Positions 21,200 to 32,771 are shown, counted from the stretch's first letter. The stretch: DNA of 64,000 nucleotides from Hormiphora californensis (GCA_020137815.1 CM035355.1:8078173-8142172); one strand, 5' to 3'. Translations and numbers: made by a program. The notes: generated by a model from the letters alone, not told the origin.

Positions 21200-24100
21200 A
21201 TGAAAGATGTGGGGTACTCACGGGGTTCTCCATTTTCTAAAAAGCGCAAGGATTACGCAAGGATTACCAAAAAAAAACCCAAAGGTTACGCAAGGTTTTC
21301 CGAAAGGGATTACCAAAAAATACGAAAGGAAATACGCAAAAAATACCTATGGTTCCGCACAGAATACGCAAGGGTTACCAGGGATTACGAAATAATACCC
21401 CAAGTAAACGCAAAAACCCCAAAGGGGTTACGCGGGGGATTAGCAAAATTCCCGAAAAGAACACGCAAGAAAAAACGAAATCCCAAAGGGGATCCAATTT
21501 GCTATCCCTTTCGTATCCTTTGCGAAAACCCACTGGGGGTTTTTCCCAAACCCCCCTCCCCCTTCTCATCCTTTTTGCAATTGTCCTAAAATCTCCCCTC
21601 CCCCTTTTCTCCTCTCCCTCCCCCTCTCCCCTCCCCTCCCCCCTCCCTCCCCTCTCCCTCTCCCTCCCCCTCTCCCTCCCCCTCCCCTCTCCCTCTCCCT
21701 CTCCCTTACCCAGACGAAATAACAGGTGATAAAGACCCCCACTTTACCTCCCCAAAATAGTTTTTTCGTTCACATATCCAACTGACAAAAAGGGGTAGAG
21801 AACCAAATCACCCTCCCCAAAGATATTTATTCGTATCACGAAACCCAACTACCCAAACTAGACAAAGGGGTAGAGAGCCCCGGGATGGGAGAGAGGATGG
21901 GGAGAGATAAAAGGGGAGGGGGGGCCCGTTGGGGGGAGTTTCTCCTTAAAGAGGGGAGGGAGAGGGGCGGGTTTTTGGAAAATTCACCCCTTTGTTATAT
22001 ATTATATTGTAGAAAGGAAGAGATTCCCGAGCTCAGGTAGGGGTTTATTAAAAAAGAAGAACGAGGGGTAAAAAAAAACCAAAACATTTTTCATCAAGTA
22101 AATCTAAACCCCCTCTTTTTTGCACGTGCAGACCGGGTTGGCCCCTTTTTCCCCCTTTGGTACAGGTCGGGCCAAGTTCCCCCCCAAAATAAAAAAACAG
22201 TGAAAAAACCGGGGGCGGAAGGTTTTTTTTTGTTTCCCCAACCCCCCCCTTTAAAATGGGGCCCCCCCCCCCCTTCCCCCCCCCCTCCCCCTTAAAAATG
22301 GGGAAAATTTTAAACTTGTTCTAAATTCGAGGCACATCTTCTGATATGTTTGGAGACTTGGAGCTTTCCATTCCCCATATTGTTTTTATGTGGGAGCGGT
22401 GGAATTCATTCGTTCCTTTAGGGGTTTTCCCCTGTTTCTCCAATATATTTTTCCCTCTCCCATCCGCTACAGAAATATCATTTTAAAACAGGTCCTTTTT
22501 TTTTTTGGGGGAAGCTCATCGTGGGGTTTTCCTTTGGGGAGGGACAAATTTTTCCCTTTTGGGTATTTAAGTTTCCCCCCCCTGAATACTAGCTGGGGAT
22601 GTTTTGCAACGTTTAAACCCCCCATGGGGGAATGGGTTTGGCCCCCCTTTTTTTTTTTGTTCTATGGGGATTTGGCCCCTTCTTGGAAGTGAAGGTTCGA
22701 CGAAGGTTTGGTGGCTGTCGCGTGCGGGGAAATTTTCCCTTTTTTGGGATGCCGCAGGGGGTTGTTTGAGGTTCATACAAACCCCGTTTTAAAACTATGG
22801 CTGGGGGCTACTATATAGGTTGTGGTCTGGTTTAAAAAATTATCCCGGGCCTCTTGGAGCTGCTTTCTTTTTCTTTTTTTTTGGAGCAGGGTTTTTTTCC
22901 CTTTCCCGGACCCCCGCTTTTGTTTGATAGCAATCACCCCAATTTTGTTTTTTTTTTGGGTACCCCCCGCGTTGGAGTTTTTGGGGGGGAGTTTCAGCGG
23001 TCTTTTTGGCCTTTTGTTCATTGCCCGGGGTAACCGGGAAATTTTTGGTTGGGGAATTTTTGCCCCGGGGCCCGTTTTGCGGAAAAGTTCCGTTTTTTAA
23101 AGTTTCCTATTTTTTCCGTTTTGGGGTTTAAAGTAGCCCCAAAGCTTGGTTTCCCCTTTTTTACGTAAATTTTGGGAATGATTGGTTTGTTTCCCCCCGT
23201 AGGGGGGCTAGGGCCCGGCTCGATTTTATTAGGAAAACCAAAAAAAACCAGAAAAAGGTATCTCGGGTTTGGGGGGAGAAAGTCCCCTATAAAAATTTAA
23301 AAGTTTGGTCCCCTTTGGTTGAGGTTCTTTCCCAAAAGGTTTTTTAAACTGTGATTTCTTTTCATCCAGGAAAAGGAACCCACAAACCCCGAAATAGTTT
23401 TAAAAATGCTTGTTGATGTACCCAAGGGGTTTTCTTTCTTCTTGTTGGCTGCTTTGTTATCAGGGGTATAGTTTTTTGGGTTATTTAAATGCTCCCCACC
23501 CCCAAATTAGCATATGGTTGGGGGGTTTGCTTTTGGGCCCCTGGCCGTCCCTTCACTTTGCTGGGAAAGGGGTTTTTGGTTTTAATGTCCCCAAAGAAAA
23601 CATTGCTCTGGATCCGATCCCAAAGGGGGTTCATCACGGGAAACCTTCTGAAGTTTCCAAGGAGTTCCGGGGGTACATATTTCCCGCCATTTTTTCGTTG
23701 CAAAAACTCCCCCCATTTTTGGTTTTTTATACTGGGTAAAAGGGCTACTATTCAAATTTCCCCCCCAAACCCTGGTTTGTATCCTTTTGGGGACTGATTT
23801 TTCGAGGGTTCCCCCCAAGTTTATAACTTAAAACCCCCCATTAGGGGGGGTTTGGGAGGTGTTTTTCAAATGGCCCTAGTTTATTTTTTTCCAACATTTC
23901 TGGGGCCTGCTTCCCGGGTTTTTGGCCCTGAAACAATTGGACGAAAAGGGATTTTTGGGAAAACCTGAAGTTTCCCCCTCGAGGGTGTATTTTTTTTTGC
24001 CAAGGGCATTCTTGGGTTTTTTTCTTTCCCTTTTTTTGGGGCATTTTTGAATCTTAGGGGAACCGTAGAAGGACCCCGTCTTCATCTCCCAAATTTTTTT

Positions 24101-24620
24101 TAGATATAGTCTTTCTTTTTCCCCTTTGGGAAGGGCAAACCTCTTTTTTTTTTGTAAATGCTTCAAAAGTTCCCCTTTGGGGGGGTAAAGAAAGGGGTAG
24201 TTGGTTTACTTTTGGGGTGTGGTAGAGTTTCCCGTAACCCTCTCGTACATTTTTTTCATGATAGTCCCCGTTTGTTGGGGGGACTGTCGCCCCCCCTCCT
24301 TTAAACTGCTTCTTTCCCCGGAATTTCTTTATTTTTCCTTTTCCTTAAACGAATTTTCCCTTTTGCCTTCCTTTTTTTTTCCGGGGGTTTCAAATTACTT
24401 TTTAATTGTTTGGGGTTCCCTTCTGGTAGTGTGTTTGCCCTTTTTTGTCCCTGGTTTTTTCCCCCAATTCTGGAACAACCGTCGTTTACTTTGGGTCAGG
24501 GAAAACCCAAAGGCTTTTTGGTTGTAAACTGTCCTTCCTCGTTTTAAAATAGGTTCGTTTTTTCCAAAAGGGGTTTTTCCCCCTGTTTTTTTTTTGTCCC
24601 CCCGGATCACTCTAAAGGAT
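21200..24620 (-). pseudogene. Inverted, noisy copy of the Penelope-like element
   Basis: The reverse complement of 24620-26890 is recognisable throughout (for example GGAGACTTGGAGCTTTCCAT at 22350, and CCTGAAACAATTGGACGAAA at about 23930). Landmarks keep order, but intervening bases are replaced by runs of G, C, T or A, as if neighbouring bases had been extended. It extends further upstream in the gene than the clean copy: a minus-strand frame near 24100 reads FYGSPKIQK, close to the family's FYGLPKIHK. 21590-22300 is nearly pure pyrimidine or purine stretches. Either a badly decayed copy or unpolished sequence from a palindromic read; I favour the latter. Confidence 0.7.
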
Positions 24621-24663
24621 TAACCCAAATCATAAATGCCCCAAACTAAAGGAGAAAACCCAA

Positions 24664-26295
24664 GAATGCATCTTGGCCAACAAAAACACCCTCGAGGCGA
24701 ACTTCACGGATTTCAAAATCCCGTTTCGTCCAATTGTTTCAGGACGACAATGCCCAGTAAGCAGGCTCTCAGAAATGCTGAAAATAATACTACGGCCATT
24801 TGAACAACACCTCCCACACCTAATGAGGGATAGTTATGACTTCCTGGGAACCCTCGAAGACTCAGTACCCAAGGATACTACCATGGTTGCAATAGATATA
24901 GTAGCCCTCTATCCCAGTATAACCAACCAACTGGGCCGAGATGCAACTGAATACTGGCTGGATATGTATCCCGAACTCCTTGGAAACTTCAGCAAGGCAT
25001 TCGTGATGAACCTCCTAGATCTGATCCAGAGCAATGTTTTCATGACATTCAACCATGACACCTTCCAGCAAGTAGAAGGGACGGCCATGGGCAAAGCACA
25101 CGCCCCACCATATGCTAACTTGGTCGTAGCATTCTTGATCAACACAAAACTCCTACCCATGATAACGAGCAGCCACAATGAAGAAGCAGCTTCGTACATC
25201 AACAAGCATATCAAACTATTTCTTGATGATGGGTTCCTCTTCCTGGATGAAAAGCAGATCACAGCTAAAGACCTATTGGAGCACCTCAACCAAATGGACC
25301 CAGCTATCAAGTTTACTATGGACGTCTCCCCTACCGAGATACCGTTTCTGGATGTCCTAATAAAACTCGAGCCTGACCTAGACAACCCTACGAGGACTAC
25401 AATCATTACCGACATTTACAGTAAACCAACTGACAGCTTCAGCTACTTTCACTTCCAATCGTGTGCACCTAGACACGTTAAACGGAACATTCCGTACACA
25501 CTGGCCCGCAGAATCGCCACGATCGTATCCAGCAATGAACTAAAGGCCAAAAGACTCGCTGAACTCCGCCCCAAACTCCAACGCCGAGGATACCCAGAAA
25601 AACTAATTGGTGATGCTATCAACAAAGCTGGGTCACTGGAAAGAAAAACACTGCTCCAAACAAAAGAAAAAGAAGCAGCTCCAAGAGACCAGATAATCTT
25701 TACCAGTACCTACAACCCTACTATAGTAGACCCAGCCATACGTCTAAAACAGGCGTGTATGAACCTCAAACATACCACTGCGAGCATGCCAACAAAGATA
25801 ATTGCCGCACGCAGACAGCCACCAAACCTTCGTCGAATCCTCTCACTCTCCAAGAAGAGGGACCAATACATAGAACAAAATAAAACAGGGGGCCAACCAT
25901 TCACCCGATGTGAGGATAAACGTTGCAAAACATGCCCAGCTAGTATTCAGGAGGGGAACTTCACTACCCAAAATGGAACTGTACTCACCAGAAACCACAC
26001 GATGAGCTGCAAAAGCAAAGACCTGATTTACCTGATAGTCTGTAGCGGATGTGGAGGAGAATATATTGGAGAAACAGGGAGAACCCTCAGTGAACGAATG
26101 AATCTCCACCGCTCCCACATCAACAATATCGAGAATGGAAAGCTCCAAGTCTCCAAACATATCAGAAGATGTGCCTCGAATTTAGACACTAAGTTCAAAA
26201 TTTTCCCCATTTTTAAGTGTGATCAAGGATCACACCATCACCGAGAGGTGGTCGAACAAGAATTGAGAGAGCTTGTCCGACCGTGTCTCCACTGA
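24664..26295 (+). CDS. Penelope-like element reverse transcriptase with GIY-YIG endonuclease, 5'-truncated
   Basis: One open frame of about 540 residues, with no upstream ATG in frame. RT motifs appear in order: RPIVSG, VAIDIVALYPSI (catalytic Asp of motif A), GTAMGKAHAPPYANL (motif B), FLDDGFLF (motif C; the family usually has YIDD) and IPFLDV. The C-terminal third has CEDKRCKTC, then YLIVCSGCGGEYIGETGRTL, the GIY-YIG nuclease with its Arg helix, and ends shortly after. This RT plus GIY-YIG order is specific to Penelope-like retroelements, which copy RNA onto cut DNA. The N-terminal FYGLPKIHK region is absent, so this copy is truncated near the centre of an inverted repeat with 21200-24620. 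No frameshift or stop, so probably recent. Confidence 0.93.
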   Translation, partial: ECILANKNTLEANFTDFKIPFRPIVSGRQCPVSRLSEMLKIILRPFEQHLPHLMRDSYDFLGTLEDSVPKDTTMVAIDIVALYPSITNQLGRDATEYWLDMYPELLGNFSKAFVMNLLDLIQSNVFMTFNHDTFQQVEGTAMGKAHAPPYANLVVAFLINTKLLPMITSSHNEEAASYINKHIKLFLDDGFLFLDEKQITAKDLLEHLNQMDPAIKFTMDVSPTEIPFLDVLIKLEPDLDNPTRTTIITDIYSKPTDSFSYFHFQSCAPRHVKRNIPYTLARRIATIVSSNELKAKRLAELRPKLQRRGYPEKLIGDAINKAGSLERKTLLQTKEKEAAPRDQIIFTSTYNPTIVDPAIRLKQACMNLKHTTASMPTKIIAARRQPPNLRRILSLSKKRDQYIEQNKTGGQPFTRCEDKRCKTCPASIQEGNFTTQNGTVLTRNHTMSCKSKDLIYLIVCSGCGGEYIGETGRTLSERMNLHRSHINNIENGKLQVSKHIRRCASNLDTKFKIFPIFKCDQGSHHHREVVEQELRELVRPCLH

Positions 26296-26499
26296 TGGGA
26301 TGGTTGGGTGACACTCTAGCGCCAGCACTGTTACCAGGGAAGCCAACCTGGTCTGCACGTGCAAACACCTGAGGATTCAGATTGACTGATGAAACTAGTT
26401 GTGTTTTATTAACCCCTCGTCTTACTTCTTCACATATAATATATTATATATGCAAGAGGGGTACAACAATAATTAACAAACGTGAAAGGGAGAGATTTG

Positions 26500-26860
26500 A
26501 GGACAATTGCAAAAGGTATGAGAGAGGCGAGGTGGTTTGGAAGCCAGTAGTGGGTTTTACGCAAAGGATACGAAAGAGATACGCAAATTGCGTATCCCTT
26601 GCGTATTTTCTGCTTATTTCTTGCGTGTTCTTTGCGTAATTCTTGCGTAATCCCTGCGTAACCCTTGTGTGTTCCTTGCGTATTACTTGCGTATTACTTG
26701 CGTAATCCCTGCGTATCCCTTGCGTATTCTGTGCGGAACCATAGCGTATTCCTTGCGTATTCCTTGCGTATTCTTTGCGTAATCCTTGCGTAATCCTTGC
26801 GTATACCTTGCGTTTTCCTTGCGTAATCCTTGCGTAATCCTTGCGCTTTTTAGAAAATGG
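26500..26860. repeat. Short tandem CTTGCGTAATC repeats downstream of Penelope ORF
   Basis: About 25 units of 10-12 bp (CCTTGCGTAA variants). The inverted arm has the same tract at 21240-21520 in corrupted form, so it belongs to the element. Confidence 0.85.
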
Positions 26861-26894
26861 AGAACCCCGTGAGTACCAGATGTGGGTGCCTGAT

Positions 26895-27075
26895 AAAAGC
26901 TGTCTGGCGGCGCCAGACCCCAATTTGATTCTCAAATCTGAGCGCAGGCTCGTTATTTGCGCGTGCCAAGATGTACCCGACAGAACACTCACGCAGCGTG
27001 ATATATTGTGACACCAGACCCTAATCTGAGCACGCGACAGTGTGCTCAGATGGGTCGCGGCGCCAGACAGGATAA
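26895..27075. mobile_element. MITE-like piece with GTCTGGCGGCGCCAGAC
   Basis: CTGTCTGGCGGCGCCAGACC at the left faces GCGGCGCCAGACAG at the right, with TCAAATCTGAGCGC and GCTCAGATGGG as a further inverted pair. A related shorter copy is at 54118-54182. Confidence 0.65.
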
Positions 27076-27299
27076 AAGTATAAATAATAGATAGCTGGGT
27101 TCCGTTTATGTTCATGTACCACCTATTATGTACATGAACGTTTTTAGTTCCATTGTCATCCATTTTCCTGCTAAAAGTACTAAAAAAGTATGTACACGTT
27201 TTTGAAATTCGAAAAAGCAAAATCATTGATTCAGATTACGATTACGATAAAATTTTCTCAGTTGGATATCACTTTCTCGGTACTAATTTCGATTTGGGC

Positions 27300-27985
27300 C
27301 GGATAATTTTCTCGGTAAGAAATTGCGATTCGAGGAAATTTCTCGCTTAGAAAATACGATTCGAGAAATTTTTCTCGGTAAGAAATTGCGATTCGGGGAA
27401 TTTTCTCACTTAGAAAATACGATTCGAGAAATTTTCTCGGTAAGAAATTGCGATTTGGGGAAATTTCTCGCTTAGAAAATATGATTCAAGAACATTTTCT
27501 CGGTAAGAAATTGCGATTTGAGGAAATTTCTCGCTTAGAAATAACGATTCGAGAAAATTTTCTCGGTAAGAAATTGCGATTCGGGGAAATTTCTCGCTTA
27601 GAAAATATGATTCGAGAAAATATTCTCGGTAAGAAATTGCGATTCGGGGAAATTTCTCGCTTAGGAAATACGATTCGAGAAAATTTTGTTGGTAAGAAAT
27701 TGCGATTCGGGGAAATTTCTCGCTTAGAAAATACGATTCGAGAAAATATTCTCGGTAAGAAATTGCGATTTGGGGAAATTTCTCGCTTAGGAAATACGAT
27801 TCGAGAAAATTTTCTCGGTAAGAAATTGCGATTCGGGGAAATTTCTTGCTTAGAAAATACGATTCGAGAAAATTTTATCGGTAAGAAAATGCGATTCGGG
27901 TAAATTTCTCGCTTAGAAAATACGATTCGAGAAAATTTTCTCGGTAAGAAATTGCTATTCGGGAAAATTTCTCTTGCTTAGAAAT
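27300..27985. repeat. 63-bp tandem array
   Basis: About ten copies of a 63-bp unit containing GAAATTGCGATTCGGGGAAA and TACGATTCGAGAAAATTTTC. Because 63 is a multiple of three, a 151-codon frame of 21-residue repeats stays open; no start, domain or splice context supports it as a gene. Confidence 0.93.
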
Positions 27986-28156
27986 TGCGATTCGATAATA
28001 CTTTCTTGGATAGAAATATCGATTTGGAAAGATTTTCTCTCTTAGAAATTCCGATTTTTACCACTTAGGAACGTTTGTCGTGTATTTATTATCTTTCATT
28101 CGAAATTCGAAAAAGTAAACATCATTGATTTAGATTTCGAAAATTTTGAATATATC

Positions 28157-29300
28157 ACTGCGCTGGCAAGCGCAAAGGTGACCATCCCCTCCCCCCAGCC
28201 ACGCGTGCCAGAGTGCAGTAATAACTTTTTTCAGTTTTTAGCCAAAAATGGCATTTTGCGACGCCCATAGGGAGGCCCCCACTGCACCGATCGGTCTGAA
28301 ATTTGGTATACAGTGTCACATAGTCTAGATCTACTGTAGTTTAAAAGGGGAAGTCTCTATCTCTTTTAATTTTAGAGATATGGCATCGTGAAAAAAGCAA
28401 TAAATGTCCCGGGTCTATCTATGTATCTATGTATCTATCTATCTATCTATGGATAGACGCTGTTTTTACCAAATTTATAATCATTTTTGAGAGAAAACGA
28501 CATAAGATAGACACTTCTCGTTTGTTGCATTCGAAAGATAATCGTTCAAATTGTGTAGACGAATAGTTTTCATGTTCTAGGTCCAACCAGAACGTCTTAA
28601 CAAACTGTCATAAAGATAAGAGTTTTTTCAAATCAACCAAATTTCTTTGAGCTCAATTTACACCCTGAAGACGGCTTCTGATTGAAAAACGGAGACCGCA
28701 CTTACGAAAGATAATCGTCTATACTTTCAGAAACTATATCTCGAATTTGTGAAACTCTATTTCTAAGGGTCTCAAATCGCGTCTGAAGTGTTAAGACTGT
28801 ATGAAAATAGATATGACGATAATGCGTTTTTCGCCAGAGCGACCTCAAATCTTGTCCAATCGATCTCAAACTTGGTCAGCATCTTGATCTAGATGAACCT
28901 GATGATAATATATCCCTATCTTGACGTTATAACGTCGTGACGTCACGCTATGACGTCATAATGACGTCAAAATTGAAATTTTCGTATTTTAGCGATTCCT
29001 GACGGTCTTTACACGTCCAGACATGTCTTACATTGTATTTCACATCAGAAAATACCAAAAATATACCCCAATTATGCCAAAAACTAACAGAAATTAGTTG
29101 GCTGGAAAGGTGACCATTTTGTTGTCAAACTGACACCTTTGCCCAGCCCGGGTTTCATCTTTCCCTCTCTGATAAGTGAAAGAGAGAGATAGAAATCAGA
29201 GAGGGAAAGATGAAACCCGAAGAGGGCAAAGGTGTCAGTTTGACAACAAAATGGTCACCTTTCCAGCCAACTAATTTCTGTTAGTTTTTGGCATAATAAT
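28157..29300. mobile_element. Repeated 1.2 kb element, copy 3 (intact)
   Basis: Left end TCACTGCGCTGGC, right-end hairpin at 29068-29300 (TTAGTTGGCTGGAAAGGTGA and its complement). It gives the unbroken version of the site that is split at 21064/29607. Contains CGTTATAACGTCGTGACGTCAC, a CRE-like TGACGTCA cluster. Confidence 0.85.
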
Positions 29301-29969
29301 ATTTCCTTGTGTTTTGATAAAGAACAATTAAAACATGTTTAAAACATGTTTTTATCTTCCAATTATAAGAAAAAGTGGCTAATTTTGTATGAAACCACAG
29401 TTTAATAGGAATTTATGACACAATTATGATCATAAACTAAAGTTTCAACGATCAGAAAAGCTTTGTTTAATCATTTATACCCCGTTTTATTTTTTTGTAT
29501 TTTTTGTACTTTTTTGTATTTTTTTGTATTTTTTTGTATTTTTTTGTTCGAGGAAAAGCCTGTTTTTTTCCGTACAAACATACAACAAATAGGTTGGAAC
29601 CCCCCCGTCCAACCAGAACGTCCTAAAAAACTTTCATAAAGTATTGCGAATTTGTGAAACTCTAATTTCAATGGTCTTAAATCGCGTCTGAAGTGTTAAG
29701 ACTGTTTGAAAATAGATATGACGATAGTGCGTTTTTCGCCATAGCGACCTCAAATCTTGTCCAATCGATCTCAAACTTGGTCAGCATCTTTATCTAGATG
29801 AGCCTAATAATAATTTTTCACTAGCAAGACGTTATAACGTCGTGACGTTACGCTATGACGTCATAATGACGTCAAAATTGAAGTTCTCGTGTTTTAACGA
29901 TTCCTGGCGGTCTTTACACGTTCTGCTACCCCCATAAATGTCTTACATCGTTTTTAAAATCAGAAAATC

Positions 29970-30036
<67 letters not shown>

Positions 30037-30076
30037 GAGAGAGAGACAGAGAGAGACATAGAGAGAGAGAGAGACA

Positions 30077-30172
<96 letters not shown>

Positions 30173-30200
30173 CAGAGGGACAGAGAGACAGAGAGAAAAA
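29970..30200. repeat. GA microsatellite
   Basis: (GA)n with GACAGA interruptions, about 230 bp. The Arg-Glu and Leu-Ser frames across it are artefacts. Confidence 0.95.
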
Positions 30201-30220
30201 TCAGAGAGGGAAAGATAATA

Positions 30221-30476
30221 CACGGTGTTCATTTTGGATCTTTACAAGCGTTGGGCTCCACCCATCCATTTTAGCAAAGTCTCAGAATCAGCAAAAATTT
30301 CCTTCTGGTAGTTTTGATGCCATAACCACATTTCCCGGGGTGCTAGAGCTTCAAAACCCACAGTAACCTAGAATGAGGGTATAGAACGGTCCAAGTATGA
30401 AGTTTCATGACCTAATCTTAACAACTTTTTTCTGGGTGGAGCCCAACGCTTGTAAAGATCCAAAATGAACACCCTG
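30221..30476. mobile_element. MITE with 44-bp inverted ends, TA TSD
   Basis: GGTGTTCATTTTGGATCTTT at the left is inverted at the right with only single differences over 44 bp; TA flanks both ends (30219-30220, 30477-30478). Same family as 66-407. Confidence 0.9.
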
Positions 30477-30599
30477 TATGTAATGATGAAAAAACCCGGG
30501 AGAGGGTAAATGTGTCAGTTTGAAAACAAAAGTGGTCACCTTTCCAGCCAACTAATTTCTGTTAGTTTTTGGCATACATCTGAAAACAGTGAATATATA

Positions 30600-30865
30600 T
30601 ACCGAGATGTGTTGAATACCCCGGAGCCACTAGGACATCACCTCTGTATCGTTTCGGATGGAAATGGTAACCCTTAGCTGGTCCAAATGTATACCTCCAT
30701 ATGGAACTGTTAACATCAATTATGAAACTTCACTTTCACACTTCCGCAGCGTGTTCCCTGGTTACAGACCGGCCAATCCATATAATCAATGTATGAAGTA
30801 CCATGTCTTACATAAGTCCGCTGCCAGCCCTCACTAAACCACTCATCCGGTACACACATGGGAAA
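30600..30865 (-). pseudogene. C-terminal fragment of a third BTB-like gene
   Basis: Closely matches the last 80 or so codons of the two genes at 31260 and 33302 (TATCGTTTCGGATGGAAATG, CACTCATCCGGTACACACAT), with small indels and a broken frame. Cut off at 30866 by a different repeat. Its downstream flank lies at 20345-20645, beyond the transposon stack. Confidence 0.85.
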
Positions 30866-30867
30866 CA

Positions 30868-31020
30868 TTTACACACACTTTGAATTTTGCATAGGAGTTA
30901 GAAATAAATAACCTGCCAGTGGGAAATAATCTGCCGCTGGACTAGCTGTTTATTGAGAGCGCGCCAGTGGGACTTCTCGCCACTGGCGCATTATTTAAGT
31001 TAGCAGGGTATATAAGTTAT
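30868..31020. repeat. Repeat with CCAGTGGGA/GCGCCAGTGG motifs
   Basis: AACCTGCCAGTGGGAAATAA through AGCAGGGTATATAAGTT. An inverted copy lies at 40725-40860, inside the Mutator-like element. No ORF. Confidence 0.75.
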
Positions 31021-31259
31021 TATAAATCAGTGAGATACTAATGTTTAGTGACTAAAAACTTTTACAAAATCTTACAATAATATGTTTGTCCAATATGTTG
31101 TACAAAATGTAAGAAACAAAAATCAAAGTCTCCTTAGCTCTCTGTTGTCCATGAACACCTGGACACCAATTACCAATCCGGAGCTGCATGTGTACTAGAT
31201 CCTCAAGAAGATCTATCTTAAGATTTATTGAATATATAGTCTATATATATATATATAGT

Positions 31260-32771
31260 CTATATATATCGAGCACCACTGGGTATATAGAGTTGTTTTG
31301 ACCACCCCATCGGAACCTCTACGACAGCACCTCTGTATCGTTTCGGATGGAAATGGTAATCCTTAGCTGGTCCAAGTGTACACCTCCATATGAAACTGTT
31401 AACATCAATTATATCTCGCTGACACTTCACTTTAAATCCGCAGTGTGTTCCCTGGTTACAGACCGGCCAATCCTTATGTGGAATAATGTATGAAGTACCA
31501 TGTCTTAACATTTCAGTCCCTTGCCAGTCCTCACTATACCACTCATCCGGTACACACATGCCACTGGGAAGTATCATTTCAAACCACCGCCGTACATAAC
31601 CAGGTGCAGTTCCCCAGCCTCGTTCTCTCTTGACTGCATTAATTCGCAGTATAGGATCACGAACAGAGGAAATATCGATATCACGGTATCCTAGCTCACA
31701 CAAAAAGTTACAAAAGTTATAGAACTTGGTGCTGTTGTCAACTAAATAAGAAAACTTTTCTTCAGCTGTTTCACCAGGAATTGTCTTATACCCAAAATAA
31801 CACACTTCAACTTTATCGCCGGTTGCTGCAAGACACGATTTCCTAAAATCCAATAACCACTGAAAATCATCCCGAGTTAACAGCGGATGGCTATCCATGA
31901 TATTCGTGTAGTACAGGATAAATTGTTTCAGGTCAGAAGTAGCAAGACTGTCGAGACAAGAATTCTCCAGTAGAAATTTGAGATTGTCCGACAGGCGAAA
32001 GCTTCCCTCTGTTATTTCCAGACTGATTTTATCAAACAAAGGGGGGAGCAGGATACAGTTGTCACCGTCACACTCAGAACACACCAGCAGAACTTTTAGT
32101 TCAATCTGGGAGAGACTCCGGTACCGCTGACAGAGTAGCTCAACAAAGGTAGATCGGGCATCCAGTTGGTAAACCCGTTTTGTTATAAAGTTGAGGGGTT
32201 CCATATCAGCCCCACACAGCTGATCCAGAGGGTCCATATTAGAGAACTGTTTCCATATAAAAGATGCCTCCTTCAACCAAGGCCCTACTGTATCAGCTGT
32301 AACATTTTCAATAGCCAAGATTTGTTGCTCAAACCAATCGTAGCAGCATTTACTGGCCCATTTAATTTCCAAGTGGAGAGATAATTTCAGAATATCCCGG
32401 AAGTAATCTTGTGTTATTTGGGGTCTCCGTTCCTCCAAGTTGATTGCCTCAATCAGAGATCGAACAGCCAGGTCATGGTACTCTGAAAGATCATAGCCAG
32501 CGTTTTCATTGTCCACTCCCTTTGCAATACGGTAGAAAACCCGACTAACACGAGCTAAGTCAACTGTTCTGACTTGCATTTCATCTCCGGAGTTCAGGTA
32601 CAGTGTAAAAAAGGGAGCTGCTTCAAACTCCAGTTCAAGTTGCCTATCTCCTCGGGTTTTAAACTCCAATTTCAGGGAATCTACAGAGGAAGGTATTGAA
32701 TCATCTCCCGAGGAGGAATCTTGTTCTTCTGTTGGAGGGTCCCTTTTTCTCCTCGATGCAACTACTCCCAT
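31260..32771 (-). CDS. BTB/BACK-like protein, copy 1 (503 aa)
   Basis: Uninterrupted frame from ATG. The start is supported by an acceptor TTTTAG just upstream (edge at 32779), so a 5' UTR intron is likely. Residues 1-8 are MGVVASRR, a good N-myristoylation signal followed by basic residues, which would tether the protein to membranes. An acidic Ser-rich linker follows (about 15-32), then about residues 40-155 resemble a BTB fold (LYLNSGDEMQVRTVDLARVS, VFYRIAKG, YHDLAVRSLIEAINL) and about 155-330 an all-helical BACK-like part. The C-terminal 150 residues (VCNQGTHCGFKVKC, HFHPKRYRG) are unfamiliar. The BTB call is inferred from pattern; substrate or partner unknown. Tandem duplicate of the next gene. 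Confidence 0.8.
   Translation of the reverse strand: MGVVASRRKRDPPTEEQDSSSGDDSIPSSVDSLKLEFKTRGDRQLELEFEAAPFFTLYLNSGDEMQVRTVDLARVSRVFYRIAKGVDNENAGYDLSEYHDLAVRSLIEAINLEERRPQITQDYFRDILKLSLHLEIKWASKCCYDWFEQQILAIENVTADTVGPWLKEASFIWKQFSNMDPLDQLCGADMEPLNFITKRVYQLDARSTFVELLCQRYRSLSQIELKVLLVCSECDGDNCILLPPLFDKISLEITEGSFRLSDNLKFLLENSCLDSLATSDLKQFILYYTNIMDSHPLLTRDDFQWLLDFRKSCLAATGDKVEVCYFGYKTIPGETAEEKFSYLVDNSTKFYNFCNFLCELGYRDIDISSVRDPILRINAVKRERGWGTAPGYVRRWFEMILPSGMCVPDEWYSEDWQGTEMLRHGTSYIIPHKDWPVCNQGTHCGFKVKCQRDIIDVNSFIWRCTLGPAKDYHFHPKRYRGAVVEVPMGWSKQLYIPSGARYI

Larger units (their letters stand above)
21065..29606. mobile_element. 8.5 kb composite insertion with 8-bp TSD
   Basis: GTCCAACC occurs immediately before (21057-21064) and after (29607-29614), while the intact paralogue at about 28580 has it once. 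The ends are inverted: G-run then TTCCAACCTATTT at the left, and the reverse complement at the right, both followed by TTTTTTGTAC-type repeats and a GTACGG motif. Inside are the noisy inverted Penelope arm, the clean Penelope ORF, a 63-bp array, a MITE-like piece and another 1.2 kb element copy. An 8-bp duplication is usual for hAT elements, but I see no hAT transposase; the superfamily is unproven. Confidence 0.7.
29607..30575. mobile_element. Repeated element copy 2, right part
   Basis: Continues the copy split at 21064. It is itself interrupted by a (GA)n tract (29970-30200) and the MITE at 30221-30476, then ends with the family's right end (TAGTTTTTGGCATA) at 30575. Confidence 0.82.

Noticed and set aside
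22390-24610. Numerous short ORFs with Phe/Pro/Gly-rich or Lys-rich sequence
   Set aside because: They arise from the noisy inverted copy of the Penelope-like element and its homopolymer runs.
27448-27903. 151-codon ORF of 21-residue repeats
   Set aside because: 63-bp tandem array divisible by three; no start context, homology or neighbouring exons.
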